In this document: positions 1-10,925 of the stretch, in pieces
Layout of the letters: each line of letters starts with the position of its first letter
Position numbering within the stretch: position 1 is the stretch's first letter
Source of the DNA: Adiantum capillus-veneris
Taxonomy: Eukaryota > Streptophyta > Polypodiopsida > Polypodiales > Pteridaceae
Length of the DNA stretch: 64,000 bases
Reading direction: 5' to 3'
Assembly: GCA_014529385.2 (NCBI GenBank)
Contig: CM043944.1
Location: forward strand, 64,996,248 to 65,060,247
Translations under genes and position numbers: made by a program
Notes under the pieces: model-generated
Told to the model about the DNA's origin: nothing
Databases searched by the model: none
What the model saw: only the letters and a program-made list of their open reading frames with translations

Positions 1-96
1 TAGATTTATGTTATATTAGATTAGATTTAGGTTTATTTACGTTAGATTTAGATTTATGTTATATTAGATTAGATTTAGGTTTATTTACGTTATTTA
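1..96. repeat. Two-copy 48-bp tandem repeat (TAGATTTA-rich)
   Basis: The string gatttatgttatattagat recurs at positions 3 and 51, giving a 48-bp unit present about twice, and 'gatttaggtttatttacgtt' ends each unit. A related run occurs at 13500-13570 in the second CACTA copy, so it is a subterminal feature of the transposon. Confidence 0.7.
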
Positions 97-635
97 CCTG
101 TTATTGAAGAGGGAAATGGCATAACCAATCTACCACACTTGGGTGATAGAAAGGTTACACCATTTTCTTCTTTTTATCGTTTAAGATAAGGTTAGATTTA
201 GATTTTCGTGTAGGCACAACTCAGAGAGCCGCCGACGCTTTGTTCTCATATTAATTCTACTGGGAGAAAGCTGAGAAGAAGAGTTTGGTATGTCTTTTAC
301 CCTTCAATGGAGCGAATCACCACATGTTCAATTAGGTTATATTTAAGATAAGATTTTGGATTGAGTTTTTATATTAGAGTCTAACTTCAAGATTATGGTA
401 AAAAAATTAGAGTTAGACGAACGGTGAAAAGATCTACTATGAAAAGATGTTAAGATGCTGTGAAATGCTACTTCTAGAGAAGAGGCAAAGGGGTTTTGTC
501 CACTACATGCAGTATCATGTAGACGTGGGTGTGTAGATTTCTTGTACCCGGTGGTTCTGATCTCCGTGCACCTCTAGACCGAGGTGTACGGGGATTGGAC
601 ATGACTAGAGAATGTGAGGTAGTTTACAGTGTGAA

Positions 636-639
<4 letters not shown>

Positions 640-717
<78 letters not shown>
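640..717. repeat. (GA)n microsatellite
   Basis: An uninterrupted GA dinucleotide run of about 75 bases lies just upstream of the transposase first exon. The 66-residue ORF across it is low-complexity Arg-Glu and is not a gene. Confidence 0.95.
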
Positions 718-721
<4 letters not shown>

Positions 722-782
722 ACGAATAATGCCAATAGAAGATTAAATTTATTGTCCAGGTTATAAGATTTTTACCCTCATT

Positions 783-3203
783 ATGAGTAGTGACGAGGAT
801 GTGGGGCCATCCAACCGAAACACCTATCTCTCAACGAGGATCTTATGTCCTTGTAATCAATGCAAGCATGCTATGCGACGAACAAGACGCGTTTCTTTGC
901 AGCACGTTCGCGAATTTGGCGAGTTTGATCCATCTATTATAGATCGAGTTGTTGCCAATTATAACTCGTCGGACTCTAATGCTGGCCAACAGGCAGCAAT
1001 CTTGCAACCCAATAGACATGTTCGCAGGCGCTTTGGTCAAGCAGCATATGTGAGACCACAAGATGTAGCCTCTGACAGCTCGGGGGATGATCATGCAGAC
1101 CACATTCCCAAAGAGGCAATGTTTGAGCCCGAGATTGATGGAATGATCGAAACGATCATGGATTCAGAAAGGTTTATCTATGATGATATGAAAAGTGAAG
1201 CCGATACGCCATTGTATAATGGAGCATGTGTGTCTAGATTGAAAGCACTCCTGGTTCTTCTCAACATGCAAGCAAAGTTTGGATAGAGTGACACTAGCGT
1301 CACAGTGCTTTTCAGGTGATCCATTACAATTAGTTTACTTTAATAAAACTCTAAATGTATAATGATCTGATAGATTTTTACACAATTGTACCATATTTTT
1401 ATGTTGTGTAGATTGCTCAAAGAGCACATACTACAAGCTGATAATGTGATGCCAGATTCCCGAGAGGAAGCAAGAAACATTTTGCGAAACTTGGGGATGG
1501 ATTACAATTCGATCCACGCTTGTCCTAATGACTACATTCTTTTCAGAGGGGAATACATAGACATGGAGAAGTGTCCGAAATGTGATTCCGAGAGATATCG
1601 AGTAGATCTCCATGGAACAAAAATTCCGCACAAGGTTTTGCGACATTTTCCTCTGCTTCCTCGCATCAAGAATTTCTTCAAATGTAAGTCCATTGCCGCC
1701 CTAGCATCATGGCATGAGGAGAATAAATCTTCGGATGGTGTGCTACCGATTCCTGCAGATTGTGTAGCTTGGAAACATATAGATGGAACATGGTCGGATT
1801 TTGCCAGGGAAGCTCGAAATTTGCACTTAGGCCTGGCTATGGATGGCGTAAATCCATTTGATCAAAGATCAACATCTTACAGTGTATGGCCCGTTGTCAT
1901 CGTCAACTACAACATCCCCCGTGGTTTACTACGAAGAAGGGGCACCTATGGCTAAGCTTGATTGTGCCGGGGCGATATAAAGTGAAGAATATGGATGTGT
2001 ATCTTCGTCCACTATTGGAAGAGCTACAACAATTGTGGATTGGCATAGAGGTGGTGGATATGAGTCGACACATAGGTCAACAGAATGCTTTGATCAGAGG
2101 CATTCTAATGTGGACCATGCATGACTATCCCGGACTAACAGAATGCTCAGGTGATCTATTTACACTCCTCACTCAGACACTGTAAATCTTGGTTTTTCTC
2201 AAGGTGATCTATTATCATGTGTATACATGCAGGGCTTCAAACAAGTGGATACAGAGCATGTGTCACATGTGGACCTAGACTAAATGCACGCAGGGCGCCC
2301 CCATTGAAGAAGCAAATCTATGAAGGTCGTCAAGCGTATCTCCCAGAGAATCATGTGTTACGCGACGGCTTTTTGGGAAGAGAGCCACCGAGGATGTCTG
2401 CACAAGCATGGTTAGAGGAGAAGGAGATGTGTGATGATGACAGATTGCCCCCAGGGATGAAGAGACTATCTCTATGGTACGAGTTACCATACTGGCCCCA
2501 CTCATGATCAATCACTTGCTCGATCAAATGCACATATTCAAGAATGTGGATAATCTACTATGGGACCATCTGACCGGCAAGAAAGATACTTTGGGAGCCA
2601 GAGTTGACCTTAGAAATGTGGATCGTATGGAGCAATATTGGCCGCAAACAGCGTCCAATGGATCGAAAAACTCCCTAAAGCACCATGGATTTTCACAGGA
2701 GCCCAAGACGCAAAGTAAAAGAGACCATTCGATCTTTGCGGACCCCCACTGGCGTAATGCACTTGCTCTGAACGTGTTTAACTAAAGAAGGAAAGCTTAC
2801 CGGTTTGAAGTCACACGAATGGCATAAAATGTGTCAGGTATGTTCATAGTGGGAATTGTGTAACAAATGCGTGTGTCGACTTTAATATCATTGCTGCACA
2901 TGTTTTGCAATTTATTTTACCCGTTGCCATTGAGGGATGTTTGTCTCTTGACGTTGTCAGGAGTTTTTTGGAGCAAGGGATTGCGCATATGTACATACAC
3001 ATGCATGGTGCATCAAATAAAGAATTGCCCATTTTCCAGAGCCAGGTGGTTACGTGGGGCCCACATGTGTACAGGTAGGACAGCATGTACATAGTGCATC
3101 GATTTTCACTATCACCAGTACCAGTATGTTTTTTCTACAACAATGAGGAGTTTATAGCGCGTAAAACTTCTCGAGGAAGCTATCCGCGGGCCGACGACAT
3201 GAG
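783..3203 (+). pseudogene. CACTA transposase (tnpD type), spliced and decayed
   Basis: A transposase of this type binds and cuts the ends of CACTA elements. Exon 1 (783-1315) encodes a transposase-associated domain (CPCNQCKH) and an acidic stretch, and has an in-frame TAG at 1284 where a Trp codon is expected (FGxSDTSVT). An intron runs from GT at 1316 to AG at 1411. Exon 2 (1412-2150) carries the core: HACPNDYILFRGE, CPKC, and LGLAMDGVNPF with a catalytic Asp, with a frameshift near 1925. A second intron spans 2151-2232 (GT..GCAG). Exon 3 contains the YLPENH region, DQMHIFKNV (second acidic catalytic segment) and a DUF4218 start (LKSHEWHKMCQ) before a donor at 2837. A further DUF4218-like piece (LPVAIEGCLSLDVV) lies at 2915-3077, and a possible last exon ends at 3203 before GTAAGT. 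Two frameshifts and several stops make this a pseudogene. The fold and family are clear; exact exon ends after 2837 are uncertain. Confidence 0.85.
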
Positions 3204-3211
3204 GTAAGTAG

Positions 3212-4103
3212 GTGCGTCAGATGGCATCTAGTGGTGTCAGGAGGGCGAACGGGGTCAATATTTGCACGCGGATGAGGATGGACACAACGTGGGTGTTTTC
3301 TTGTGAGAGTTATGCAGAAAGGTCATCATTAGGACCACTTTTTGGGGCCACTTCACATGGTTGTGAGACGCATTATTGAAAAGAAATAAGTGCCAGGTGT
3401 GCGCATGGATGCAGCAGGGTGACAACTATGCACTGCAAGGTCAGTTTTTGGCCTGTTCGGGGTACGTTTGAGGTCATCTAAAAGGCCAAGGGTGCGCAAC
3501 TAATAAAGCTAAGTGTGGGAACTGAAAAAACTGAGAGAGAAGACTAGAAAAAACGTGGAGAAGAGAGGAGAAGCAGCCGCAACTGTGTTTTTGCTCATTT
3601 TGGAGCCTATTTTGGCCGTAAACTTCTCATCCGAGGTCGGATTTGAGCACTTTGACATGGTAGACTGGGGTTTTGGGCCGTTCCGGACGCGATGGCGCTG
3701 TCCATTTTGCCAAATTCCTCACTCTTTTCCTGCTGTTTTTCTGTGTAAGTTTCTCCTATGAGCGAAGTTTCTGCTCTAGTTTGTGATTGTATATGGCTTA
3801 TTTTACCTATATTGTGTGATCTATTTGCCCCACTGGTGTTGGCCCAAGCTCAGTTATATCTAAACATCAGAAATTTTCCTCTTTTGAGCTGAGTTTTTTG
3901 GGTGTGTGTGTGTGTGTGTGTGTCTATGTGGAGTGGGCAAGTGGATAGTCTCTCTCCTCTCACTCCAGAGGTGTGTTCCCTGTCTCGGCCAGGTGTGTTG
4001 TCTAAGCCGAGTGGTGCCCCATAGTGTGTGTGTGTGTGTATCTTCCCAAGAGTGTGTGTCGAGTCGTTATAGAGGCGCTGTGTGTGTTTCCATCCCGCTC
4101 ACA
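3212..4103 (+). mobile_element. 5' LTR of Tat-type Ty3/gypsy element A (left edge not resolved)
   Basis: The sequence ends in CATCCCGCTCACA at 4103, directly before a TGG-starting primer-binding site. The last 140 bases (3961-4103) recur at 10789-10925, and the extreme tail recurs at 11893-11917, as expected for LTR ends. GT runs occur at about 3902-3923 and 4024-4038. The left boundary cannot be fixed because no complete second LTR is present; 3212 is only where transposase similarity stops. The ORF at 3513-3761 has no recognisable similarity. Confidence 0.6.
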
Positions 4104-4109
4104 TTCTTT

Positions 4110-4127
4110 TGGCGCCCCCACGGAGGA
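4110..4127 (+). other. Primer-binding site of element A
   Basis: TGGCGCCCCCACGGAGGA starts seven bases after the LTR end. The same position in the other Tat-type elements here reads TGGTGCCCCCATGGAGGA (minus strand, 44396-44412) and TGGTGCCCCAACTGAGGA (11925-11942), so the site is conserved in the family. I do not assign the tRNA. Confidence 0.7.
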
Positions 4128-4139
4128 TCTTCTTTAAGT

Positions 4140-4262
4140 ACCTTCTGCTTCGAGCTTCGAGCTTCGAGATTGGGGATTACAGGTTACAGGTTGCAGGTTG
4201 TAGATTACAGGTTATAGGTTACAGGGATAGGTACAGGTACAAGTGATTCACACAGGTACACG
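4140..4262. repeat. Short tandem repeats TTCGAGC and TACAGGT in element A leader
   Basis: Three units of ttcgagc at about 4149-4168 are followed by about eight degenerate units of (tacaggt/ttacagg) to about 4260. A shorter version is present in the second leader copy at 11967-12060, so unit number varies between copies. The region from 4262 to 4889 is leader sequence without a recognisable gene. An antisense 77-residue ORF there (4365-4598) also appears in the second copy, but only because the DNA is duplicated. Confidence 0.75.
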
Positions 4263-4889
4263 TAGCTAGAGTACAGTGATATACTAGCAGTGATGTCACT
4301 TGCAGTTGTTGTGGGTATGCATCACTTGGCGCCTATTTGAGCGCATTGTCTGCTGGATTGTACGTTACTTGTGGAAACATCCATTGTACGCATTTGTGGA
4401 GCCATACTTGGTTGTATTTGGCAGTCCCAGCCATTTCTGAGACTTGGTCTGGAAGATAGTCATTTCTGAGACTTGACTATACGCGATTTGCATTAGCCTT
4501 CGTGTGAGGGTCGATAGCGTGAGGTTTTTATTGAGCTGGGGGATTCTCAAATGTAGAGATCCTTTCGGTGATACAGGTAGATGGAGCACCCTTTTCATGA
4601 CCTCGCCATAGGCTATGTACTAGTGAGTCCTACTTGATGCTCGAGTTCTATTGTTGGCAGTTTATGCATACATATACAGTCTATATTTTGGGTTCCTACT
4701 GCTCTACTTCTGGGGAAACTCTGTCAAAATTTTTCCAAGTTATGATGGCTGGTTTTTTGGTCTTTTGATCCATTTATGCTGTTATGCTGCTGAAATTTTG
4801 GCAAAATCAGAGGTTAAGTCAGGTGTGCCTTCTTGGGAGTTTCATGGTTGGCTTTAATGGATGATCAAAATAGCCCTCAATTCACTCCA

Positions 4890-5075
4890 TTTCATTTAAC
4901 TCAAAGAATCCAGATAAATGTTCATGTGTCCAGGAAGATTTTTTTCCAGCAGCGCATAGTCTTTATGTTCGGGCCAAGAAGATTATGAGAGATCTTGGAA
5001 TGTCCTTTGCCTGTTGTAATTCCGATGATCAACTATGAAAACTCATTTGATGTGCATGTGTTTGTCCTTATCTAA
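4890..5075 (+). pseudogene. Conserved leader small-protein domain of Tat-type elements (element A copy)
   Basis: This 62-codon frame between PBS and gag ends at a TAA (5073-5075) about 100 bases before the gag start. It encodes RKIFFQQRIVFMFG near the middle and NSFDVHVFVLI at the end, and matches similar frames in both internal regions of the tandem array and in the element at the right edge of the window. One in-frame TGA interrupts it after GPRRL. Against the 43887-44105 copy, 10 of the 14 codons from RK to FG differ only synonymously. I do not recognise the domain. The pattern argues that a protein, not just RNA, was under selection. No ATG was found at the start of this copy. Confidence 0.65.
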
Positions 5076-5177
5076 AGTTGAGCTCCATTGAAGTTTCTGG
5101 GGATTGGGTAGTCAAAAGTTTTGGGTTCTTGCACCTGTGTTCAAAGGGGTTCTCAAAGCATTGAAACTTGGGTAGCC

Positions 5178-6044
5178 ATGGCTTTCTCTTATCCGGAGTT
5201 TCATGGAAGAAGTGATGAAGATGTGGAAGAATTTTTGGAAAAGATGGAGGTTGCCTGCATTAGCAACCAGATTCATGACCCTGCACAGATGTTACGTCTT
5301 CTCCAAATTTGTTTGAAGAGTGATGCACGAGTTTGGTCTAAAGCATTTGAAGAGGAGTTGCGTGTGGCTGATCCACCTGTAAGGTTGAGTTGGGACAATC
5401 TACGACATGGGTTGGAAGTGGAGTTTGTGAAGATAGAAGATCCTGACAAAGTGTGGCAAGAAGTACAAGCTTTGGTGCAAAAGGAAGGTGAGCCAGTAGA
5501 TGCGTACATACGTAAGTTTTCATTGGCATGGGAGCGAATGTGCAAGGCCTTAGCACCACAGGTACCCCCGCCTGACATGATGAAGAAGGACAGGTTCCTT
5601 GTTGGTCTTTGGGAGAATGTACGTTGGAGAGTGGAGCTAAAGAAGCCTAGGACATATGAAGATGCACTAGAGATAGCAAGGAACAAAGAGTGGAAGCTGA
5701 GAAAAATGAGCCAGTTAGGGGTGGAGTCTTTGCCCATGAGGTCTGAATTTCAGCCTATAGAGTCTTTACAAGGTTGCATGTCAGGGGTTCATCATGAACC
5801 AGTGGTTCCTCTTACTACTTAGGTTATGCCAGCAGTGGTCACTACATCGGTGCAAGATGATGGGCTAAGGCAAGACATGAGGCAAATGGTAGATTTGATG
5901 AAGAATCTTAGCCTAAACATGCTAGGTCAAGTGGGAATAAATCGAGGTCGAGGGAGGTTTGCAAATCAGCCAGGAGGTGAAGAAAGGCCTAGGAACGGTG
6001 TTGGACAAAGCAATGGTAGGTACTGGAGGCGTCTGCCCACATGT
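5178..6044 (+). pseudogene. Element A gag, N-terminal part (capsid-like)
   Basis: Gag packages the element RNA into particles in the cytoplasm. I chose ATG 5178 (MAFSYPEFHG), because the opening FHGRSDEDVEEFL matches the start of retrotransposon gag domains; the open frame extends upstream to 5121. The gag core covers about residues 10-150, with WERMCK and DRFLVGLWENVRW typical of the domain. An in-frame TAG at 5820-5822 breaks the frame once, and the same frame then stays open to 6044. The last codon before the interruption, TGT at 6042-6044, is the first Cys of the zinc knuckle; the rest lies downstream of the solo LTR at 8722. Element A gag is therefore split by insertion and also carries a nonsense mutation. 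Confidence 0.85.
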
Positions 6045-8717
6045 TGATAGCCGTTTTTCGGCTCTTTGTAATTGCCGCAGTGAGTTACCTCACCCTACCA
6101 AAATCACCCAAACACTGTGGCTATCCCTACCATTTCACTGTACATAGGCGTGCGTGAGTCAAGGGACTTTTCCCATATCTTCTTAAAAAACCCTCAATTA
6201 GCTAGTCATTGGGCTAGTTGAGCCAAAAAAAATAAAAATAAAATGAAAAATATAAGTATATTATGGCCCATGCGTACGTAAATATTTCTTTGTATATAGG
6301 GCCTAAATAAAAGATTTTTTCATAATTATTTTGGTATTTATTTAAATATTTCTACCTAGGTGTGTGTTATTTATGCTCTGTACATTGCCTCACCATTACC
6401 ACAATTTTTCTTACCATTTTTCATATTCTTTATTCCATATAGAAATATTTTCATGTAAGCTTCTCTTATATTTGGCGTAACTCCACCCCAACAAAATCCA
6501 AAAAAACTAGTTTTATTTATGTGTATATTTTTTCACTATTGTGATTTTTCCCTTCCTACATCTATTTTGTTTTTTTTCTAAAAAATTAGAACACCAAAAA
6601 TATTTATCTTTTTATGGTAGCCTCATAATGAGAGAGATTTCTTTTGACCCCTTTATATTTTTTCCACTTATATTATTTATATTTGACATGTACATATTTT
6701 TTAGACCCCTCAATATTTGATTTTCTTAGTTGTACTATTCACTTATATCATAATCTCAACAATATCTTTAATTATAGACCTACCAAATAAGGTCAAGGGT
6801 AGGTGGCATGCATACATGCACTATGGAGGGCTCACTCTTGGAGGTATTCAAAAGAATCATCCAAAGAAGGACCCCACAAGGACCTTGTGCAGTGGAAAAA
6901 AAACGATCACTTTTGCTGAATTTTTAAAGTTCACTTGCTCTCCGAATTTGAAAAGGCGATACAAACAAAAGTTGTAGCTCGTGGGCTGAACTTTTGCCTC
7001 AAATTTTTTCATATTGTTTTGAGCTACGAGCTGTGAGCTATGATTTTATTAGTGGACCCCAGTTTTCCCATGCTATGCAGCCACACTCTCTCTTCCACTT
7101 TATCATTTTCCTCTTTCACACACACTTCTCCACTCATCATCCCCACCTCTCTCACCACTCCTCTCTGCACCCTACTCACCTTCTCTTCAACCTTGAAGAA
7201 TAAGAGAAACCATGGTAAACTCATACCTCCCACACACAATTCCATTCCAAAATTGACCACCTGGTCTCATTTTTCCTCCTCCAAATTACCCATATCTATA
7301 AAAAAAACCACAAAATTCAGCCTCTTCTCTTAAAAGACAGCATCATGGTGGTTGATTACTCAGCTTCAATTACCTTGTCTCTCAAGGAAGGTCAAGAGTG
7401 GAGAAAAAATGTACCGTCAAAGCTAATGGACCGTCAACAAGCGTCAAAATTGGCCCTACTCAAGACACTTGGAGCATCAACCTTGTAAGAAATCCACCTT
7501 TTCTTACCTCTTAAGAGTTTTTCTTTCTTATTTGTATCCTACATGGATACTCCCATTGTAAATATCCAATTCCATTTGTAAATTAATACTAACTCTACTA
7601 ACACTAACCCAGTATGAAAAGTCCTATCACCTCCATTTCTCTCCTCTCTTTCCCCACCAACTTCTTGATAATTCCAAGCAAAAGAAATTAGATAAATTGC
7701 TGAAAATCTAACCCAACCATGGCTAGAGGAGTAAACCTAGCCTTCAAAATTGCTATAAAAGGAGGGTGTAGCTAGCACAAAAGGGGGAGCCATAAGCAAG
7801 AGCACTATGCTATAGCTTGAGAAGCCAAGCTCAACCTCTCTAGAAGGAGCTCTTGAGTGGAAGCTCATTGTCTTATGCATGTGCGTGTGTTGTAATAGGG
7901 GATTAGCAAGGGAACTCTATGCCATTGTAAGAGAGAGAGTGATCATTCAATTGAGAGTAAGAAATCTATCATTTCTCCTACTAGTGTAAGCCCAACATTT
8001 GCTGAATCAAGGAGGGTGGATTTGGACTAAGCTTGGATACTTTGTCTCCCTTCCAACGTGAAGTAATGGGCAACAATGATGCGTAAGTATCTTGGTGTTT
8101 TTTTGTTAAGTTCTTGATTGTCTCTGGTGTTGTCATCAATCTAGCCATAAATCCCACATACTGTAAGAGGGCGACAGGGTGGAGAGGACTCCCCTGGCCT
8201 TAAGACAGTGATTGGGGTGGCTTTTCTTGTGATGTGTTGTGGTGAAATTTACACAAGCTATGTTGAACAAATACTAATCTCACTTTGATTTGTCATGACA
8301 GATTTGTAAGAATGCATTAGTGCAACAAGCACCCCCTTCCCCCCTCTCTCCCTTTCTTACATCTATATATTTATGTTTGCTTGATCATTAACGATACACT
8401 TCAAAGCAGCCCGAGCACCATCTCTCTCTCATCTCTCTCTCTCTCTCTCTCTCTCGTGTTTTAGTGTGTGAGAGTGTTCCATTAGTGTTAGGGTTAGTGT
8501 AAATTCCTTGCTTGTTTGTGGGTTGCTCTGACGATTCTCCTCTTTTGCGTCCTAGTTCGCTCTTAAACTAAGTGGTGCCCCTTGTGTAGTTGGGATTTGG
8601 CTGGGGGTTTGTTGTTTTGGGTTGTGTTGTGTTGTGCCCCAGCCCCATTGAGCAGCACGGGAGCCTTGAAGGGTGTCTAGAGGTTGCTCTTCTTGTTGCC
8701 CGCCCCGGACCGCTTCA
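6045..8717 (+). mobile_element. Solo LTR of the TGATAG Tat family, inserted in element A gag
   Basis: It starts TGATAGCCG and ends CCGCTTCA (TG..CA), 2673 bases, flanked by the 4-base duplication ATGT (6041-6044 and 8718-8721). It is the same LTR as the three in the tandem array at 35891-55659, in the opposite orientation, and its 3' end is of the same subtype as LTR3 and the partial LTR at 35346. A TATA box (ctataaaagg, TATAAAA 7754-7760) and a TC microsatellite near 8420-8455 are visible. There is no internal region, so it arose by recombination between the two LTRs of a full element. Several small ORFs (such as 6717-6977 and 6994-7203) recur in all LTR copies because the copies are recent, and are not evidence of genes. 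Confidence 0.92.
7754..7760 (+). promoter_or_regulatory. TATA box of solo LTR
   Basis: TATAAAA lies in gctataaaagga, about 960 bases before the LTR 3' end. The equivalent site is kept in LTR1 (36777-36783, minus) and LTR3 (53951-53957, minus) and is mutated in LTR2. Confidence 0.6.
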
Positions 8718-10023
8718 ATGTTATAATTGTGGAGAGTTGGGTCACATCAACCCGCAATGTGATAAGCCACCAAGGATGGGGGGAGACATGTATCCATTGC
8801 CAAGACAGGGGCTAACTAGGTCAAATGATTATGGCATCAAAATTAAGGGAGACGAAGGAACCAGTGGACTGACCCAGGAGGAAAAGGGAAAGACAAAAGT
8901 GCTAAGTGTAGTCACCTTGGAGAAGGCATCAAAGCTAGAGGATACATTAGTGATGTCTATTAAGAAGAGGACCACAGAGGATAAGGAAGGAAGAAGTGCC
9001 CCAGGTCCTAGTAAGAAGAAAGGAAAGAGCCATGAAGGCGAGGATGTCAAGGCCAAGAGGAAAAGGAGAGCTCGTCGAAAGTTTCATGTTTCAGATTTTC
9101 CACTAGGGGATGGGCAATTAAGCTATGACTTGAAGGAGGATCTGACGAGCAGGAAGGCAGATGTTACTTTTGGGCAGCTTATAGAGATGGTGCCTAAGCT
9201 AAAGCGACAGTGGAAGAGGATGGTTAACCCAATGGAGAAAGAGCCAGAGAGAGGTTCAGTAAAGGTGTTGGCAATGGATGAGCTACCAGACATTTGTCCA
9301 ATAGTAGATGTGTGGCATAAAAGGAAAAATTTGGGACAAGGTTATGTGGATGGCGGAGCCCAAATATGTGTCATAACACACTCATACGTTGAGAAGATGG
9401 GTCTCATAGTGGCTGGGGTGTCAAGTTTTCGGATCAGATTGGCAAACCATGAAAAAGTAAAATCCTTGGGTGTTGTAAAGAGCTTAGAAGTGGAGGCATA
9501 TGATGCAAAGGCAATGGTTGATTTTCATGTGATGCCAGCAGGGTTGGGAGCATATCCTATTGTACTGGGTAGACCATGGTTACGTGCAGTGGGAGTTGTT
9601 CAAGATTGGCGACATGGTACGATTAGCCTCTATGGAAAGAGAGGTACCAAGAAGCTTTATAATATGGACACAAGGAAACGATTAGAGGAGCTTTATGAAG
9701 ATGAGGATGAGTCTAGTGATGAAGACTCTTCCACGGTGACAGATGAGGACAGTGATAGCACCACCAGCAGTGATGAGGATGCTGATGTTTCATTTCTTTT
9801 GATGGACAAAGAAATCCAGGAGTTTGGTTTAGTTGCATTTGCGAATGAGGTTGAAGATGAAAGTGAAGGGCCTTATGAAGTGATTGAAGGGCTGATGCAA
9901 ACCAAGTTTGAGTTGTCAAAGAAGCAGGAATTGATGACACAAATGATTAGTGGAGACCTCTCAGCTATGGAGAAGGATATATATTTACACATGCTGGCTA
10001 GTTTTCCTGATTACTTCATATGA
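8718..10023 (+). pseudogene. Element A gag C-terminus (zinc knuckle) and aspartic protease
   Basis: The frame continues element A gag after the solo LTR. It has the remaining knuckle residues (CGELGHINPQC from 8728), a Lys/Glu-rich linker, a conserved FHVSDFPLGDGQLSYDL segment (9085-9135), then a retropepsin-like protease. The protease has DGGAQICVI near 9350 (Asp-Gly-Gly in place of Asp-Ser/Thr-Gly) and PIVLGRPWLR near 9560. An acidic Ser/Asp-rich linker (9690-9780) precedes the RT. The first 128 bases of the open frame (8590-8717) are translated LTR, not gag. The frame ends at TGA 10021-10023, and the RT continues in another frame, so there is a frameshift around 10018. The same protease motif appears in the tandem-array elements. 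Confidence 0.85.
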
Positions 10024-10785
10024 AGAGATCAGAGGGTTCAAGGGCGAAGAGATGCATATAGACCTGAAAGAAGGTGCTAAGCCAGTGTGGCAAAGGCTAA
10101 GAAGGATGGGTCAAGAGCAAATGGAAGCCTTGCTAGAAGAGGTGGACAAGTTGTTGAAGGCAGGGTTCATAGTCCCTGTGGAGACCACAGAATGGGTGAG
10201 TCCAGTTGTAGTCAGGTCAAAGAAGGATGGGAAGTGGAGAATTTGTGTAGATTTTAAACCCTTAAACGCAGCCACTAAGAAGAACCCATATCCTCTTCCA
10301 TTCATCGATTAGATCTTGGATTCAGTGGCAGGTTATGAGAGGTACAGTGTGTGTGATGGTTTTTCAGGCTATTTTCAATTGAAGATTGATCTTAAAGACC
10401 GCACAAAGACCACTTTTATTACGCCATGGGGCTGCTATTGCTACACAGTATTGCCATTTGGGTTGTGAAATGGACCTTCCTTGTATCAAGAGAGAGCGAA
10501 TTGGGTGTTGGAACCATTCATTGGTAGTTGTGTTAAAGCTTTTATGGATGACTTTTGTGTTTATAGCAGTAGGGTTGAACACCATGAGAAGCTGCAGATG
10601 GTATTGGCTCGATATGATGAATGTGGAGGTCAACTAAATCCAAAGAAATGTCATCTAGCACAGCCAAGGGTGAAGTTATTGGGCCACATGGTGTCAGAAA
10701 ATGGCATTGAGGCTGATCCAGACAAGGTTAAGTCTATTATTCTTCTTCCATCACCTACGAGTACGAAGGTTTTCGTAACCTTTAT
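10018..10785 (+). pseudogene. Element A reverse transcriptase, 3'-truncated
   Basis: RT copies element RNA into cDNA. Visible motifs in order are KPVWQRLRRMG, FIVPVETTEWVSPVV, WRICVDFKPLN, DGFSGYFQL, TTFITPWGCY, LPFGL and the catalytic AFMDDFCVY (near 10540), then NPKKCHLA and LLGHMVSENGI. Stops at 10310-10312 (TAG) and 10467-10469 (TGA) and a frameshift near 10470-10490 break it. Similarity ends at about 10770-10788, where an LTR fragment takes over. The missing RNase H part lies on the opposite strand at 10926-11892. Confidence 0.88.
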
Positions 10786-10788
10786 ACA

Positions 10789-10925
10789 CTCCAGAGGTGT
10801 GTTCCCTGTCTCGACTAGGTGTGTTGTGTAAGACGAGTGGTTCCCCATAGTGTGTGTGTGTATCTTCCCAAGAGTGTGTGTCGGGTCGTTATAGAGGCGC
10901 TGTGTGTGTTTTCATCCCGCTCACA
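10789..10925 (+). mobile_element. LTR 3'-end fragment of element A family
   Basis: cactccagaggtgtgttccc to catcccgctcaca matches 3967-4103 closely. It lacks the LTR 5' part and directly abuts pol on its left and an inverted pol segment on its right. Confidence 0.8.

Larger units (their letters stand above)
1..3211 (+). mobile_element. CACTA (En/Spm) DNA transposon, partial, 5' end outside window
   Basis: This stretch holds a decayed CACTA transposase gene with its upstream region. The first 480 bases are shared with a second copy at about 13240-13873, including the 'gggtgatagaaaggtt' block and 'gtgaaaagatctactatg'. That second copy starts with the canonical terminus CACTACAAGA at 12563, so both belong to one family. 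The terminal repeat of this copy lies before the window start. The right boundary is approximate: transposase-like exons fade out near 3203, and the LTR of the next element follows somewhere after that. No right-hand terminal repeat (TCTTGTAGTG) was seen, so the element is probably 3'-truncated. Confidence 0.75.

Noticed and set aside
4365-4598. Antisense 77-residue ORF also found at 12177-12401
   Set aside because: Both lie in duplicated element A leader DNA; the similarity is at DNA level, without a synonymous bias.
6994-7333. Small ORFs repeated in every TGATAG LTR (MPQIFSY..., MIFLVVLF..., MVNFGMEL...)
   Set aside because: They are shared because the LTRs are recent copies; both strands are open, frames break in the older copies, and no codon-position bias was visible.
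8590-8717. N-terminus of the 477-residue ORF as real protein
   Set aside because: These codons lie in the solo LTR; gag residues start after the target duplication at 8718-8721.
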